DNA of 64,000 bases from QYQD01 sp040754095 (lineage in GTDB: Bacteria > Desulfobacterota > QYQD01): contig JBFMFO010000009.1 of the NCBI GenBank assembly GCA_040754095.1, positions 30,010 to 94,009 of the forward strand, read 5' to 3'. Below are positions 8,573-17,604 of this stretch, in pieces. Within the stretch, counting starts at the first letter, position 1; each line of letters begins with the position of its first letter. The position numbers and the translations under genes are program-made. The notes beneath the pieces are model-generated. The model worked only from the letters and a program-made list of their open reading frames with translations, made no database searches and had not been told where the DNA came from.

Positions 8573-10221
8573 TACTCCAGGTATCCAAGCCCTCTCAATC
8601 TGTCCCGCAGGTCCGATTCCTCTTCCGGCGTGTATTCTGAACCTTGTGCCTTATCTGAGACAAACTTGCGCCGATCAGTCCGTAGGGGGGTGGATGCCAA
8701 AATTTGGTCTTCGAAGAGGCCTTCCGGGACCCTTCCTTCTATGTACTCCGGCACCGGCAACTGGTTTAGATAAATTGCGGTTGCCGGCACATCAACAATA
8801 TTAAGACCATGTATCTCGATGTTTTTCTTGATTCCATCCCCGGCAGCCATGAAGACGCCCGCCGGGCGGTGATCGCCGGAGATAACGGTAAATTCCCGGG
8901 TGGGATACTGTGGATGTAAGGGTATCCCATCCGTTCCATAGCGCAGACCGGAGATATTTTCTGACTCCTTCCATCGGATCAAGATATCCGGCGCCTTTTC
9001 TACATGCGGACCGTTATAGATTTCTTCCCGGTGTTTGACCCACTCGACCACCTTTTTCATCGTATCGGCTTCCAGACATTTCTCCAGGAGTGCGGATTTA
9101 ACTTTGGAAACCACATTCCAATATTCCTCTCTCTTTATCCTGCCGGCGGGGGCGGTATCGGCAGTGTTTATCCAGATAACCGGCATGATATTGTCGGCAT
9201 AGGCGACGGTGTTATCCCAATCAATCGCAGAAAAAAATACCTTTGAGTGGACCTTGCTGATAAGGCCGGGAATTAATCTGAATAATCTTTCCTTGAAACG
9301 GCGGGGCACGAATTTTTCCAGGAACTGGTAGGAACGCCGCAATACGTCCGGGACCGAAACGGCATTATTAACTTTTCTAAATTTGAGGAAGCCGGCCTCA
9401 TGCAGCCATTGATTTAAGCATCCATTCCCATGCTGCCGAAATCCGAATCCATGATCCGACATCACCAGCACCCGATATTCATTGCCGGCCGCGCTCAATA
9501 TCTCGCCTACCTCGCGATCCACCTCCTGATAGACCCTGGCGACGGCATTCTCAAACGCGGAACCGCTGTCACCCATATACCTCCAGAAACAATGCTGGGC
9601 CGGGTCCGTTTCTCTAAAGACTGCTACTACCGTATCCCAATCGTATCGGCTCATTAAGTAGCGCACTGTCTTGCCGCGTTGCCGGACCGACTCAATCACC
9701 CTTTTCAATGCCTCTTCGGTCCGGCCGGCCATCACCAGACTGGTTACGCCGGGCTCCTGGATATATTCGCCTGCTTCTTTTTCGATTTCTTGTAATAAGC
9801 CGGCCGGATAAGTAAAACCAGGGCTGTTTTTGCCGGGGGCATCCAGGCCGCTGATGAAACAACCCCTTATCTCTTCCGCGGGGTAGGTCATGGGAACGTT
9901 AACCACAACGGCCGTTTTGTTATTCTCCGACAGATATTTCCAGAACGATATTCCATCTCTTGAGGCAGCACGGCTGAAACGAATATCATGGCTTCCCGGC
10001 ACCCGCTCATAGAATTCAAAAATTCCGTGACTGCCGGGGTTAAGGCCGGTGATAAAGCTGCTCCAGGCCGCGGCGCTGCGTTGGTTCGGAACGGAATTTA
10101 GTCTGCCGAAGGCCCCATTTTGCCTTATTCGGCAAAAATTGGGGAGCATCCCTTGCTCCATCCAGGGCAGCATGAGATCCGGCGAAGCCCCGTCCATACC
10201 GATAATGATAAGTTTTGGCAT
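8572..10221 (-). CDS. Alkaline phosphatase-fold phosphodiesterase/pyrophosphatase
   Basis: A 549-residue protein of the type I phosphodiesterase / nucleotide pyrophosphatase family (alkaline phosphatase superfamily). LIIIGMDGASPDLMLPW holds the first metal-binding Asp, AWSSFITGLNPGSHGIFEF surrounds the nucleophile region, VLVMSDHGFGFRQHG holds the DHG metal ligands, and VISGDHRPAGVFMAAG the last ligands. No signal peptide is visible, so it would act in the cytoplasm, perhaps on nucleotide sugars or lipid-linked intermediates. Such genes recur in exopolysaccharide loci of PEP-CTERM bacteria. The substrate is inferred only from context. Confidence 0.82.
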   Translation of the reverse strand: MPKLIIIGMDGASPDLMLPWMEQGMLPNFCRIRQNGAFGRLNSVPNQRSAAAWSSFITGLNPGSHGIFEFYERVPGSHDIRFSRAASRDGISFWKYLSENNKTAVVVNVPMTYPAEEIRGCFISGLDAPGKNSPGFTYPAGLLQEIEKEAGEYIQEPGVTSLVMAGRTEEALKRVIESVRQRGKTVRYLMSRYDWDTVVAVFRETDPAQHCFWRYMGDSGSAFENAVARVYQEVDREVGEILSAAGNEYRVLVMSDHGFGFRQHGNGCLNQWLHEAGFLKFRKVNNAVSVPDVLRRSYQFLEKFVPRRFKERLFRLIPGLISKVHSKVFFSAIDWDNTVAYADNIMPVIWINTADTAPAGRIKREEYWNVVSKVKSALLEKCLEADTMKKVVEWVKHREEIYNGPHVEKAPDILIRWKESENISGLRYGTDGIPLHPQYPTREFTVISGDHRPAGVFMAAGDGIKKNIEIHGLNIVDVPATAIYLNQLPVPEYIEGRVPEGLFEDQILASTPLRTDRRKFVSDKAQGSEYTPEEESDLRDRLRGLGYLE

Positions 10222-10307
10222 TTCTAATACGTTAATATTTGTAAAGTCTTAATTGGGGAAAACTATAATAATTTTGAGGTCACGTCAAAAGGAATAAGTT
10301 CCTCAGT

Positions 10308-11381
10308 TCAAAATACCTCACAATCTCCCATGGTCAGATACCAGTTATGGGTATCTCTCAGATAATCGGTCGAGATATCCGGGGAGGAAGATTTTATTAA
10401 TACAACAAGCTCGTCCACGGGTTTCGCTGAAAAACCATTCCGCACGAAAAGCCCGTAGATGGGATTGTCTTCAAACATCCACGTGTTGATAACCGCTGCC
10501 TTTTGGCTCCGGAAGAATTTTAAGGACTCGTTTATCAGGATTTCCGCAGCCGGCCCCTGGTCCGGGTCAACCAGGAGGTCGATTATCAGCCCTTTCCTTA
10601 TCCCTTCTTTGTTTTCACATCGTAATACTACAAAACCGTATAACTCACCGTTTTCCTCTGCCGCAAAGATCGTATACTGTAACTGCGGATGCCCTACATA
10701 GCGCCAATTCAGATAACGGCTGTCTCTGATAGTGGCTATCTTGAGCTTCTTATACGCCTTTTCCCAGAGCTTATCGAATCCGGCATCAAATCGTTCTATC
10801 CTCTTTACAACCAGGTTTGTAGGCAGGGGAATAGCCTTCTCAGAAGATACCTTTTTTCTACCGGATAACACCCTAGAGATCAGGTCAAACAGCGTACTTA
10901 ATTTAACGCTCTTTCCCTGCCGCAAACCCTGCCATATAGCCGATTTTATATTGAGCACTTTTTGCATCTTTAAAGGATTAAATCCTTCATAGTGGAATCT
11001 CTTTTTATAGACCCTGAATGAAGTGGGATTGGTAAACCCATAGTGGAAATTTGTACGGGCCTTCATATCATCCAGGTTTTTCCGATTGACAGGGAAGAAA
11101 ACCCCCTTATTGCGCCAGTCAGGATGGACCATCATATCCGTCATTTGCCCGCCTACTGCCTCTTTCCCCGTAACCACAAACCGCCAGGGTATGCCGCCCA
11201 CGAATCCGGCCATATTACCATTACATGCCGCAACGTATGAAAAGTTATCGTGCAGGGGGTTTTGCAGGTACTTCCATCTCCAATAATCTTCTCCGAAGAT
11301 GGAACCCCAGACCTCCCCGGCAAGCAAGGTCAGTCCCTTTTCATCTCCGGCCTGGTATTTTCTGACGACAATCTCCGACAT
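10308..11381 (-). CDS. GNAT-family N-acetyltransferase
   Basis: A 357-residue protein with an N-terminal GNAT domain: VVRKYQAGDEKGL at the start, then MTDMMVHPDWRNKGVFFPV, which resembles the acetyl-CoA pyrophosphate loop (Q/RxxGxG/A) of GNAT enzymes in relaxed form. The C-terminal half (LNWRYVGHPQLQYTIFAAEENGELYGFVVLR) looks like a second GNAT-like fold, so the protein may be a tandem GNAT of the sort used to acylate sugars or aminoacyl donors in envelope loci. It lies 81 bp downstream of the fusion gene and 86 bp upstream of the phosphodiesterase. The acceptor is unknown. Confidence 0.75.
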   Translation of the reverse strand: MSEIVVRKYQAGDEKGLTLLAGEVWGSIFGEDYWRWKYLQNPLHDNFSYVAACNGNMAGFVGGIPWRFVVTGKEAVGGQMTDMMVHPDWRNKGVFFPVNRKNLDDMKARTNFHYGFTNPTSFRVYKKRFHYEGFNPLKMQKVLNIKSAIWQGLRQGKSVKLSTLFDLISRVLSGRKKVSSEKAIPLPTNLVVKRIERFDAGFDKLWEKAYKKLKIATIRDSRYLNWRYVGHPQLQYTIFAAEENGELYGFVVLRCENKEGIRKGLIIDLLVDPDQGPAAEILINESLKFFRSQKAAVINTWMFEDNPIYGLFVRNGFSAKPVDELVVLIKSSSPDISTDYLRDTHNWYLTMGDCEVF

Positions 11382-11462
11382 CTTTTTTCAGCCTGGTCTG
11401 CCCCATCCTTAACTATGGCAGCTAAAGGACAGATTCTTTATGCATATTTTCAGAATCAATAA

Positions 11463-13202
11463 TCATATCTGGGTGATTCGGTGCCCCCGTTTTTCATGAC
11501 CCTCCGGCTTAAAATATCCCGGGATACTTCTTAAAAACCACAGGGCAGTTTTCATCAGGACCTTGAAGTCCCGAGATATTGACCAGTTTCTGACATAGGC
11601 CGTGTCTTCTTCTATCCACTTGTAAAATGAATTTCTATCTTCGCTGATCTGCCAGGGGCCGGTGAGGCCCGGTTTCACCGTCAGCCTGGCGTCTCTCCAT
11701 GCAGGATTAAACCTCATCTCTTCCATGACCAGCGGGCGAGGGCCGACAAGACTCATTTCACCCTTTAATACATTGAACATCTGAGGTAATTCATCGAGAT
11801 ATAACTGCCTGATGATCTTACCGACTCGGGTTATTCGGGGGTCTGTATCTATTTTGAATGTAGGACCGTCGGCCTGGTTTTGCATCCTCAGTCTTTCCTT
11901 CAACCTCTCTGCATCGGTAATCATAGACCTGAATTTAATCATGTGAAAAGTTTTACCATTTTTTCCACACCTGGCCTGGCGGAAGAATATAGGGCCGGGG
12001 GAGTCAAGTTTAATGGCCAGGCCGATAACCGGGAATAGTGGTAAGAATATCAGGAGGCCGACAATTGAACCGATGATATCAAGAAGACGTTTCAGAAAAT
12101 GCTGTATCTGTCTCCTTAAAGGGAATAATTTCCTCTTTCGTAGGCCGCACGGAGAAAAATCCCTGTAGCAATAAAGATCATAACCCCCATTAGCTATCGG
12201 CCCGTCTTTTAAAGAGATATTCCCGTTACCTGTATATATAGTCTTTTTAATAACGGAACCCTCCGGTATGTTACAATTCTCAAGGATAACGCTTTCCTGT
12301 ACTATCGCCTTACCGGCAATATGGCAGTTATCGCCAATAACTATCGGCCCGACAATCTGGCAGTAATTATCAATGGTGCAATTACGCCCAATAATAACAG
12401 GGCCTATTAAATTAGCGGTCTTTGAGATGTTATATGGCCCTTCGGCCCAAACTCCATCGCAAATCTTCTCCCCCCGGATCGGATTGGAATTTAATCGGAG
12501 AATGTCCTGGTTGATCTTCCAGTAATCATAGGCAGTGCTGATGCGTCCGCAATAACCATCTACTACCCAGGCATGGGGATGAAGATTGGCCTGGATCAGA
12601 GACGGTAAGAGTTGTTCTTTGAGGTCAAAATAACCCTGAGGGGGGATGGAATCTAAAACTCGCGGCTCAAAAATATAGACACCGGCAGTGCAGAGACGGC
12701 TCCGTTTATCTTCAGATGGATGCAATATCGTAACCCCGGAAATCTCTTGATTTGTATCCAGGTGAATTCGTTCCAGGGGCATCCAGGTCTCGTTATTAAT
12801 TTTGTGGACTCCGATCGTAGCTATCGAGTTCTTGGCCGCATGGAATTTAACAAATCCAGAAAAGTCGAAATCCGGGACTACTGTGGAATCCATTACCACA
12901 AAAGTATCGTTTAGAATTTTTCCGGCCTTTAATAGGCATCCAGCCGTTCCATTGGGATGTTTTTCTTCCAGGTAGTGGATATTAACGCCCCACTCCTCCC
13001 CGTTTCCAAAATGATCCCGAATTTGTTTTGCCCCGCCATTGAGGCAAATGATGATCTCATCAATTCCATGAGATTTAAGAAAGGAAATGGAATGCTCAAG
13101 CAACGGCTTGTTAAGAACCGGCAGCATGGATCTTAGATGGTTATTTGCTATTGGTTCCAGAGAATTAATATTAAGGCCGCCTGCCAGTATGACTGCTTTC
13201 AT
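11463..13202 (-). CDS. Fused nucleotidyltransferase / beta-helix / phosphoglycosyl transferase
   Basis: A 579-residue three-part protein. Residues 1-235 are a sugar-nucleotidyltransferase fold, but the signature GGxGTRLxPLT is replaced by GGLNINSLEPI, so catalysis is doubtful; NKPLLEH is kept. Residues about 245-330 are hexapeptide repeats of a left-handed beta-helix (LIGPVIIGRNCTIDNY). Residues about 375-579 are a bacterial sugar transferase of the WcaJ/EpsE type: one membrane helix, then GPIFFRQARCGKNGKTFHMIKFRSM, LDELPQMFNVLKGEMSLVGPRP and the KPGLTGPWQ motif. This last domain transfers a sugar phosphate to undecaprenyl phosphate and should begin repeat-unit synthesis. First gene of the exopolysaccharide operon, behind a candidate sigma-54 promoter. 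Confidence 0.85.
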   Translation of the reverse strand: MKAVILAGGLNINSLEPIANNHLRSMLPVLNKPLLEHSISFLKSHGIDEIIICLNGGAKQIRDHFGNGEEWGVNIHYLEEKHPNGTAGCLLKAGKILNDTFVVMDSTVVPDFDFSGFVKFHAAKNSIATIGVHKINNETWMPLERIHLDTNQEISGVTILHPSEDKRSRLCTAGVYIFEPRVLDSIPPQGYFDLKEQLLPSLIQANLHPHAWVVDGYCGRISTAYDYWKINQDILRLNSNPIRGEKICDGVWAEGPYNISKTANLIGPVIIGRNCTIDNYCQIVGPIVIGDNCHIAGKAIVQESVILENCNIPEGSVIKKTIYTGNGNISLKDGPIANGGYDLYCYRDFSPCGLRKRKLFPLRRQIQHFLKRLLDIIGSIVGLLIFLPLFPVIGLAIKLDSPGPIFFRQARCGKNGKTFHMIKFRSMITDAERLKERLRMQNQADGPTFKIDTDPRITRVGKIIRQLYLDELPQMFNVLKGEMSLVGPRPLVMEEMRFNPAWRDARLTVKPGLTGPWQISEDRNSFYKWIEEDTAYVRNWSISRDFKVLMKTALWFLRSIPGYFKPEGHEKRGHRITQI

Positions 13203-13317
13203 AGCACCTCTTCTCCAAACAACTCGAACTAGGCCCGGTGAGTTATATTCCGTAAGATATCGTGTTCTCTATACATGGCCACTTAAAGTTATTTTTCTAA
13301 AACCAGCCCAAATCAGA

Positions 13318-13333
13318 TGCACATTACATGCCA
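13318..13333 (-). promoter_or_regulatory. Sigma-54 promoter of the exopolysaccharide operon
   Basis: On the minus strand the bases read TGGCATG-TAAT-GTGCA, close to the RpoN consensus TGGCACG-N4-TTGCA with the invariant GG and GC exactly spaced. The predicted transcript would start near 13306, about 100 bases before the fusion gene. A partial copy of the palindrome found before two other sigma-54 promoters here lies upstream at 13459-13476. Confidence 0.65.
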
Positions 13334-13458
13334 TAGCCGGAAAAACATCCATTAGACGCTCTGATTATCTTAATAATTAAATAAAACTACATAATTCACG
13401 GCCATCTTTTTATAAAAGGATAAAAAAGCACAAATCTATATAGTAAAAAAATGGGAAA

Positions 13459-13476
13459 GAAGAAATATTTTTCCAC
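13459..13476. promoter_or_regulatory. Partial enhancer-like palindrome upstream of exopolysaccharide operon
   Basis: GAAGAA-N6-TTCCAC: one arm is identical to, and the other shares 4 of 6 bases with, the palindrome GTGGAA-N6-TTCCAC seen at 14468-14491 and 25390-25409. It is centred about 160 bp before the predicted transcript start. Weak by itself; supported by position. The rest of the interval 13203-13692 is AT-rich and shows no gene. Confidence 0.4.
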
Positions 13477-13692
13477 AGAAAAAGGGAAAAAAATTACACA
13501 GGGATAGATAACAAGTTATCTTGGATCAGCGTGGGTTATTGGGATAACCGCTTGATGAGCATGGCTTCAGTAGCGAAAACCATCCTGAAGAAGGTGGCAG
13601 GAAAGACGATTTTATCCTCCCGCCTGACCGGACAAATCAGGGTCAGGGTACAAAAGGGGGAATCAAGGTGTGCATATCATAACAGAATCAGG

Positions 13693-14301
13693 CTATTTTT
13701 TGGTAAATAGCCTCTTCCTCAATCCGGTAAGGCCGAGCAACCCGGAGGAAAGCAGGAGTATGCTGGCCGGTTCGGGCACCGGGGTTACATTAAGATTATC
13801 AATGCCTATGTCATGCACTCCATCGTTACTGAAGGCAATTCCATAAATCGGCTGACTGAATGAGATGACCGGACTTATCCCCCAGTTTACACCCGTATTA
13901 TATCCACCACCGGTTACCAAATTATCGGCAGCATCCCATGCTGACCATGTGAAATCTGTAAATCCTGAATCCGCGTACACTTCCCAGTCAAACTGCATGG
14001 AAGTAATAGGAACATCTACGAATTTAATGGAGATATCCATAAACCCAAAATCCCTGGCATTGGTGATACAGGAATCCGGACCAAGATTACCGCGTGGAAA
14101 TATGGGGCCGGGCAGTACCAGGGGGGGTACAACCGCGCCTACTACCTCAATATCCGATCCATAAATGCCTTCCATGTATGATTCAATCGCCGTTGAATCG
14201 CTCCAGGCGGGGAGGCTGTCGAAGTCAAAAAGACCGGCATAAGCCGGATTGCCTAAGCAAAGGCAAGTGATACATATCAGTAACACCAGATACTTTTTCA
14301 T
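13693..14301 (-). CDS. PEP-CTERM sorting-domain protein
   Basis: A 202-residue secreted protein. It begins with a clear signal peptide (MKKYLVLLICITCLCLGNPAYA) and ends with a PEP-CTERM signal: VPEPAS, a hydrophobic helix (ILLLSSGLLGLTGL) and a basic tail RKRLFTKK. Such tails are recognised by exosortase (XrtA type) at the membrane, which cleaves and probably attaches or releases the protein in an exopolysaccharide matrix. The middle is rich in D, G, W and aromatic residues with no recognised enzyme domain. No exosortase gene is in the window. The nearby exopolysaccharide operon is the usual partner of this system. Start follows a GGGGGGAG ribosome site. Confidence 0.9.
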   Translation of the reverse strand: MKKYLVLLICITCLCLGNPAYAGLFDFDSLPAWSDSTAIESYMEGIYGSDIEVVGAVVPPLVLPGPIFPRGNLGPDSCITNARDFGFMDISIKFVDVPITSMQFDWEVYADSGFTDFTWSAWDAADNLVTGGGYNTGVNWGISPVISFSQPIYGIAFSNDGVHDIGIDNLNVTPVPEPASILLLSSGLLGLTGLRKRLFTKK

Positions 14302-14360
14302 GGCCTGTCTCCCCCCTTAGTTAGTTTCAGGGCTTAACCCATTCCATTATATTCGGGATA

Positions 14361-14376
14361 AGCAATTTTTATGCCC
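14361..14376 (-). promoter_or_regulatory. Sigma-54 promoter of the PEP-CTERM gene
   Basis: The minus strand reads GGGCATAAAAATTGCT, matching the RpoN -24/-12 pattern (GG and TTGC, correct spacing). The transcript would start near 14350, giving a leader of about 50 bases. RpoN and PrsR-type activators are known to control PEP-CTERM genes in some Proteobacteria such as Zoogloea; the site here is read directly from sequence, its use is inferred. Confidence 0.65.
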
Positions 14377-14467
14377 ATAAATAAGGCCGCCCCCTTGATT
14401 TAATATTATCAATAATATCTTACAATTACGACATAAAATAAAATCTCTGTCATGAAGCGTTATGTGA

Positions 14468-14491
14468 AAAGTGGAAATATAATTCCACTTT
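14468..14491. promoter_or_regulatory. Perfect palindrome, candidate activator site
   Basis: AAAGTGGAA-ATATAA-TTCCACTTT is a perfect 9-bp inverted repeat with a 6-bp spacer, centred about 130 bp upstream of the predicted sigma-54 transcript start. The same core with the same spacer length occurs before the PilZ gene (25390-25409). Best read as the binding site of a dimeric enhancer-binding protein. Nothing else is recognised in the gap 14302-14641. Confidence 0.6.
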
Positions 14492-14641
14492 ATGGAAATC
14501 TGTTTCCTCTTTTTATGGCAATTTTTTTCTCAGGAGAAACCCCATCACGGCCCCGGTGCCTGTACCGGCCGGCTCGGAATACCGGCCTGCTGAACAGTAC
14601 TTAGCGATATTTGTCCATTCCATTCAGCAGTATAAATCAAC

Positions 14642-15745
14642 TTAATTCTCTCTTGTCCCGGCGATGAATTCTTCGGTCATCCGATATGCCTCGTCATCGG
14701 TGAACTGTCTGGGGGGATGTTTCATAAAGTATGCCGAAGGAGAATAAAGAACACCTCCCTGACCCCTGTTTAGAGCCAGCTTGCAACACCGGATGGCATC
14801 AATGGCCACCCCTGCGGAGTTCGGGGAATCCTCAACCGAAAGCCGCAGTTCGAGGTTCAGGGGGACGTCGCCGAAAAGTTCGCCTTCCATCCGGATAAAA
14901 CAGACCTTGTTGTCTTTCTGCCAGGCCACATAATCGCTGGGGCCGATATGTATATTTTCAGGCTCAAGCCTTTCGGCCAGGACTGACTGGACGGCCTCTG
15001 TCTTTGATACCTTTTTTGAAATAAGCCTGCTTCTGTTGAGCATATTGAGGAAATCGGTGTTGCCGCCGGTATTCAACTGATAGGTCCTTTCGAGCTTTAC
15101 CCCCCTTTTTTTAAACAAATCGGCCAGCGTCCTATGTATGATGGTGGCGCCGATCTGGGATTTTATATCATCACCTATCAGCGGTATGCCTTTCTCTTTA
15201 AATCTATCCGCCCATTTCGGATCGCTGGCTATGAAAACCGGCATGCAATTAATAAGGGCTACCCCTGCCTCAAGGGCGCATTCGGTATAGAACCTTACCG
15301 CCTGTTCAGAGCCTACCGGGAGGTAATTTAACAGCATCTCTGCCCTTGATTCTTTCAATACCTTGATTATATCTTCTTTCGACGCCTCTTTTTCGTCGCT
15401 AAGGACGAATGTATATTTGTCATCGTAATTCTTCATGTGCTCTGAAAACCCGTCGAGTATCTTTCCCATTCTCACCCGGACGTTTGTTTGGGGTATATCT
15501 CTACAAAATACGGTCGTGCAGTTTGGGAGTTCAAAGATAGCGTCGGATACATCTTTCCCGACCTTCCTTTTATCAATGTCAAAGGCCGCCACTACTTCAA
15601 TATCAGATGGCTTGTATCCTTCGATGTCCCGGTGCATCAATCCGATAGTTTTTTTACTCTCTTTGTTTCTATAATAGGCAATACCCTGGATCAATGAACT
15701 CGCACAGTTGCCAAGCCCCGAAATGGCTATCCTGATCTTCTGCAT
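14642..15745 (-). CDS. ino1: Inositol-3-phosphate synthase (Ino1-like)
   Basis: A 367-residue NAD-dependent enzyme that would convert glucose-6-phosphate to inositol-3-phosphate. The Rossmann start is IRIAISGLGNCASSLIQG. DIEVVAAFDID, LLNYLPVGSEQAVRFYTECALEAGVALINCMPVF, IPLIGDDIKSQIGATIIHRTLADLF and LNTGGNTDFLNM are hallmarks of the compact archaeal/actinobacterial-type synthase. The ATG at 15745 has GGAGG nine bases before it; an in-frame TTG at 15751 is too close to that site. It stands alone on the minus strand. Its product could feed inositol phospholipids, compatible solutes such as di-inositol phosphate, or a sugar in the neighbouring polysaccharide. Confidence 0.9.
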   Translation of the reverse strand: MQKIRIAISGLGNCASSLIQGIAYYRNKESKKTIGLMHRDIEGYKPSDIEVVAAFDIDKRKVGKDVSDAIFELPNCTTVFCRDIPQTNVRVRMGKILDGFSEHMKNYDDKYTFVLSDEKEASKEDIIKVLKESRAEMLLNYLPVGSEQAVRFYTECALEAGVALINCMPVFIASDPKWADRFKEKGIPLIGDDIKSQIGATIIHRTLADLFKKRGVKLERTYQLNTGGNTDFLNMLNRSRLISKKVSKTEAVQSVLAERLEPENIHIGPSDYVAWQKDNKVCFIRMEGELFGDVPLNLELRLSVEDSPNSAGVAIDAIRCCKLALNRGQGGVLYSPSAYFMKHPPRQFTDDEAYRMTEEFIAGTREN

Positions 15746-16024
15746 AAACAACTACCTCCCATACCTTAAAACGTTGCAGCCATTTCATCAAGTTTGACGT
15801 CAATGTTTAACTTGTGGAAACGGCATCGTATGACGGAGTTCAACGTCAGTGGGGGAGCCTTCTTTTCTCTTTCTTCCCCTAATTTGTAATCATATCACAT
15901 TATTCTCCGGTTATACAAACATCTCAAGGACATGCGTATAGGGTTTTCCCCTTGCCGGGGGGCCTCACGCTTGATATAGTCAGATAACCACTCGCATTTC
16001 TTATATCACAATTTAGAGATAGTT

Positions 16025-16975
16025 ATGGAGAAAACCATAAGATTGGGCATCAGCGCCTGTTTGCTGGGTAGCAAGGTCCGTTTTGACGGCGGGCACAAAT
16101 TGGACCGGTTTATCACCGATACATTGGGGCAGTACGTGGAATATATGCCGGTATGCCCGGAGGCGGAGTGCGGTTTGGGTATCCCACGGGAGCCTATGCG
16201 CCTGACAGGAGAACCCGATTCCCCCCGTCTGGTGACGGTGCGTACCGCTCAGGAGCATACGAAGCGCATGGCCCGCTGGGTGCGGAAGCGTATGGTTGAA
16301 CTGGCGAAGGAAGGCCTCTCGGGTTTTATCTTTAAGACCAGGTCGCCTAGTTGCGGCGTGAGGGGAATCAAGGTCTTTAATGAAGAAGAGGGATGCGCAA
16401 AAAACGGGATGGGCATATTTGCGCGGGCATTTATGGACCATTTCCCGCTCTGTCCGGTGGAAGACGAAGACCGGCTCCATGATCCTGCCATTCGGGAAAA
16501 CTTCATAGAGCGTATCTTTGTCTGTAAAAGGTGGTGCGAGATGGGGGCACAAAAGATGAGCCGGGATAATCTGGCAGATTTCCATAACAGGCACGAGCTG
16601 CTTATTCTTGCCCACAGTCCAAAGCGCTCCGGTATGATGAAAAAATTGGTAGCCGAGGCGCAAAAGAATCCGGTCAAGGAACTGTATGCGCAATACCAGG
16701 ACCTTTTAATAGAGGCCCTGCGGTTGAAAGTGACGCCGAACAAAAATATCAGCATCCTGCAACATATTGTGGGGTGTCTTAAAAAGCAGCTTTCCCCGGA
16801 TGAAAGAAAAGAGCTGCTGGAGGCCGTCGATTCTTATCGCCAGGGGCGTGTTCCTCTGATTGTCCCTATTACGCTTCTGAATCATTATGTACGCAGATGT
16901 GATCTTCCTTACCTGAAAGAGCAATACTATCTGTCTCCCCATCCTATAGAACTCCAATTAAGAAACCATGTTTAG
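16025..16975 (+). CDS. DUF523-DUF1722 protein (TudS-like plus YbgA-like)
   Basis: A 316-residue two-domain protein. Residues 1-150 are DUF523: GISACLLGSKVRFDGG, CPEAECGLGIPREPMRL and KTRSPSCGV contribute the cysteines that bind a [4Fe-4S] cluster in thiouracil desulfidase TudS, a member of this family. Residues 185-310 are DUF1722 (YbgA): FHNRHELLILAHSP and LNHYVRR. The fusion is common in bacteria; the joint function is not settled. It may remove sulfur from damaged or thiolated nucleobases. It is flanked by intergenic DNA and is probably transcribed alone. The ribosome site is weak. Confidence 0.85.
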   Translation: MEKTIRLGISACLLGSKVRFDGGHKLDRFITDTLGQYVEYMPVCPEAECGLGIPREPMRLTGEPDSPRLVTVRTAQEHTKRMARWVRKRMVELAKEGLSGFIFKTRSPSCGVRGIKVFNEEEGCAKNGMGIFARAFMDHFPLCPVEDEDRLHDPAIRENFIERIFVCKRWCEMGAQKMSRDNLADFHNRHELLILAHSPKRSGMMKKLVAEAQKNPVKELYAQYQDLLIEALRLKVTPNKNISILQHIVGCLKKQLSPDERKELLEAVDSYRQGRVPLIVPITLLNHYVRRCDLPYLKEQYYLSPHPIELQLRNHV

Positions 16976-17229
16976 GGCATAATTTTTATTGATTTCTTCC
17001 CTGGGCTAATCGCGTGACATCCTCGGCCGCTTCCGGATATTGAGTGAACCATTTCATATTGTGGCCAGGGAAGAGGAGACGATGGATGTAACCTCAGATT
17101 TCAACCTGTCTCCATCTGAGTTAGCACCCTTCTACTTCGCTCAGGATGCTCTGAGCCTGCCGAGTGGGTACAACATAACGAAGCACAGCGGTTTGAGGGA
17201 CATTGTAAATGCAGGCCGCCGGCCATTTG

Positions 17230-17604
17230 TTATTTCTTAGGGAAGTATTTCACCCCGGAAATATTCTTGAAGTCTGAATCCTGAGTCCAGATTTTGGCAT
17301 TGAATACCCGCGATGTTGCAAGGATAATACTGTCTGCCATCGGCAACTGATGTTGCAGGCTGAGTTTTGAGGCAATAATCGCCAACTTGGCTGTTAAATC
17401 CACAACTGTACCTTTTTGCATGGCAGCAACCGCTTGAAGCGCTTCATTCTCGCTGGATTCCCGAAGAACAACCTTAAAGACTTCATAAATCGTTACTGCC
17501 GGGACGACAAGCGAGGCCGTATCTTTCAAAGGAATCAAGAAGTGTTTCGCATTCGGTTCGTCTGCGAAGTATGCGAGCCAGCCGGAGGAATCGACGATGT
17601 TCAT
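17230..17604 (-). CDS. vapC: VapC-family PIN-domain toxin
   Basis: A 124-residue PIN-domain ribonuclease. MNIVDSSGWLAYFADEPNA has the first active-site Asp, IYEVFKVVLRE the Glu, and MADSIILATSRVFNAKIWTQDSDF the remaining acidic residues of the metal site. It overlaps the upstream antitoxin gene by four bases, the usual toxin-antitoxin arrangement. VapC toxins usually cleave tRNA or rRNA; the target here is unknown. Length fits the family and all acidic residues are present, so it looks intact. Confidence 0.9.
   Translation of the reverse strand: MNIVDSSGWLAYFADEPNAKHFLIPLKDTASLVVPAVTIYEVFKVVLRESSENEALQAVAAMQKGTVVDLTAKLAIIASKLSLQHQLPMADSIILATSRVFNAKIWTQDSDFKNISGVKYFPKK

Noticed and set aside
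17040..17240. 66-codon plus-strand frame
   Set aside because: No ribosome site, no recognisable feature, and it runs into the end of the convergent vapC.
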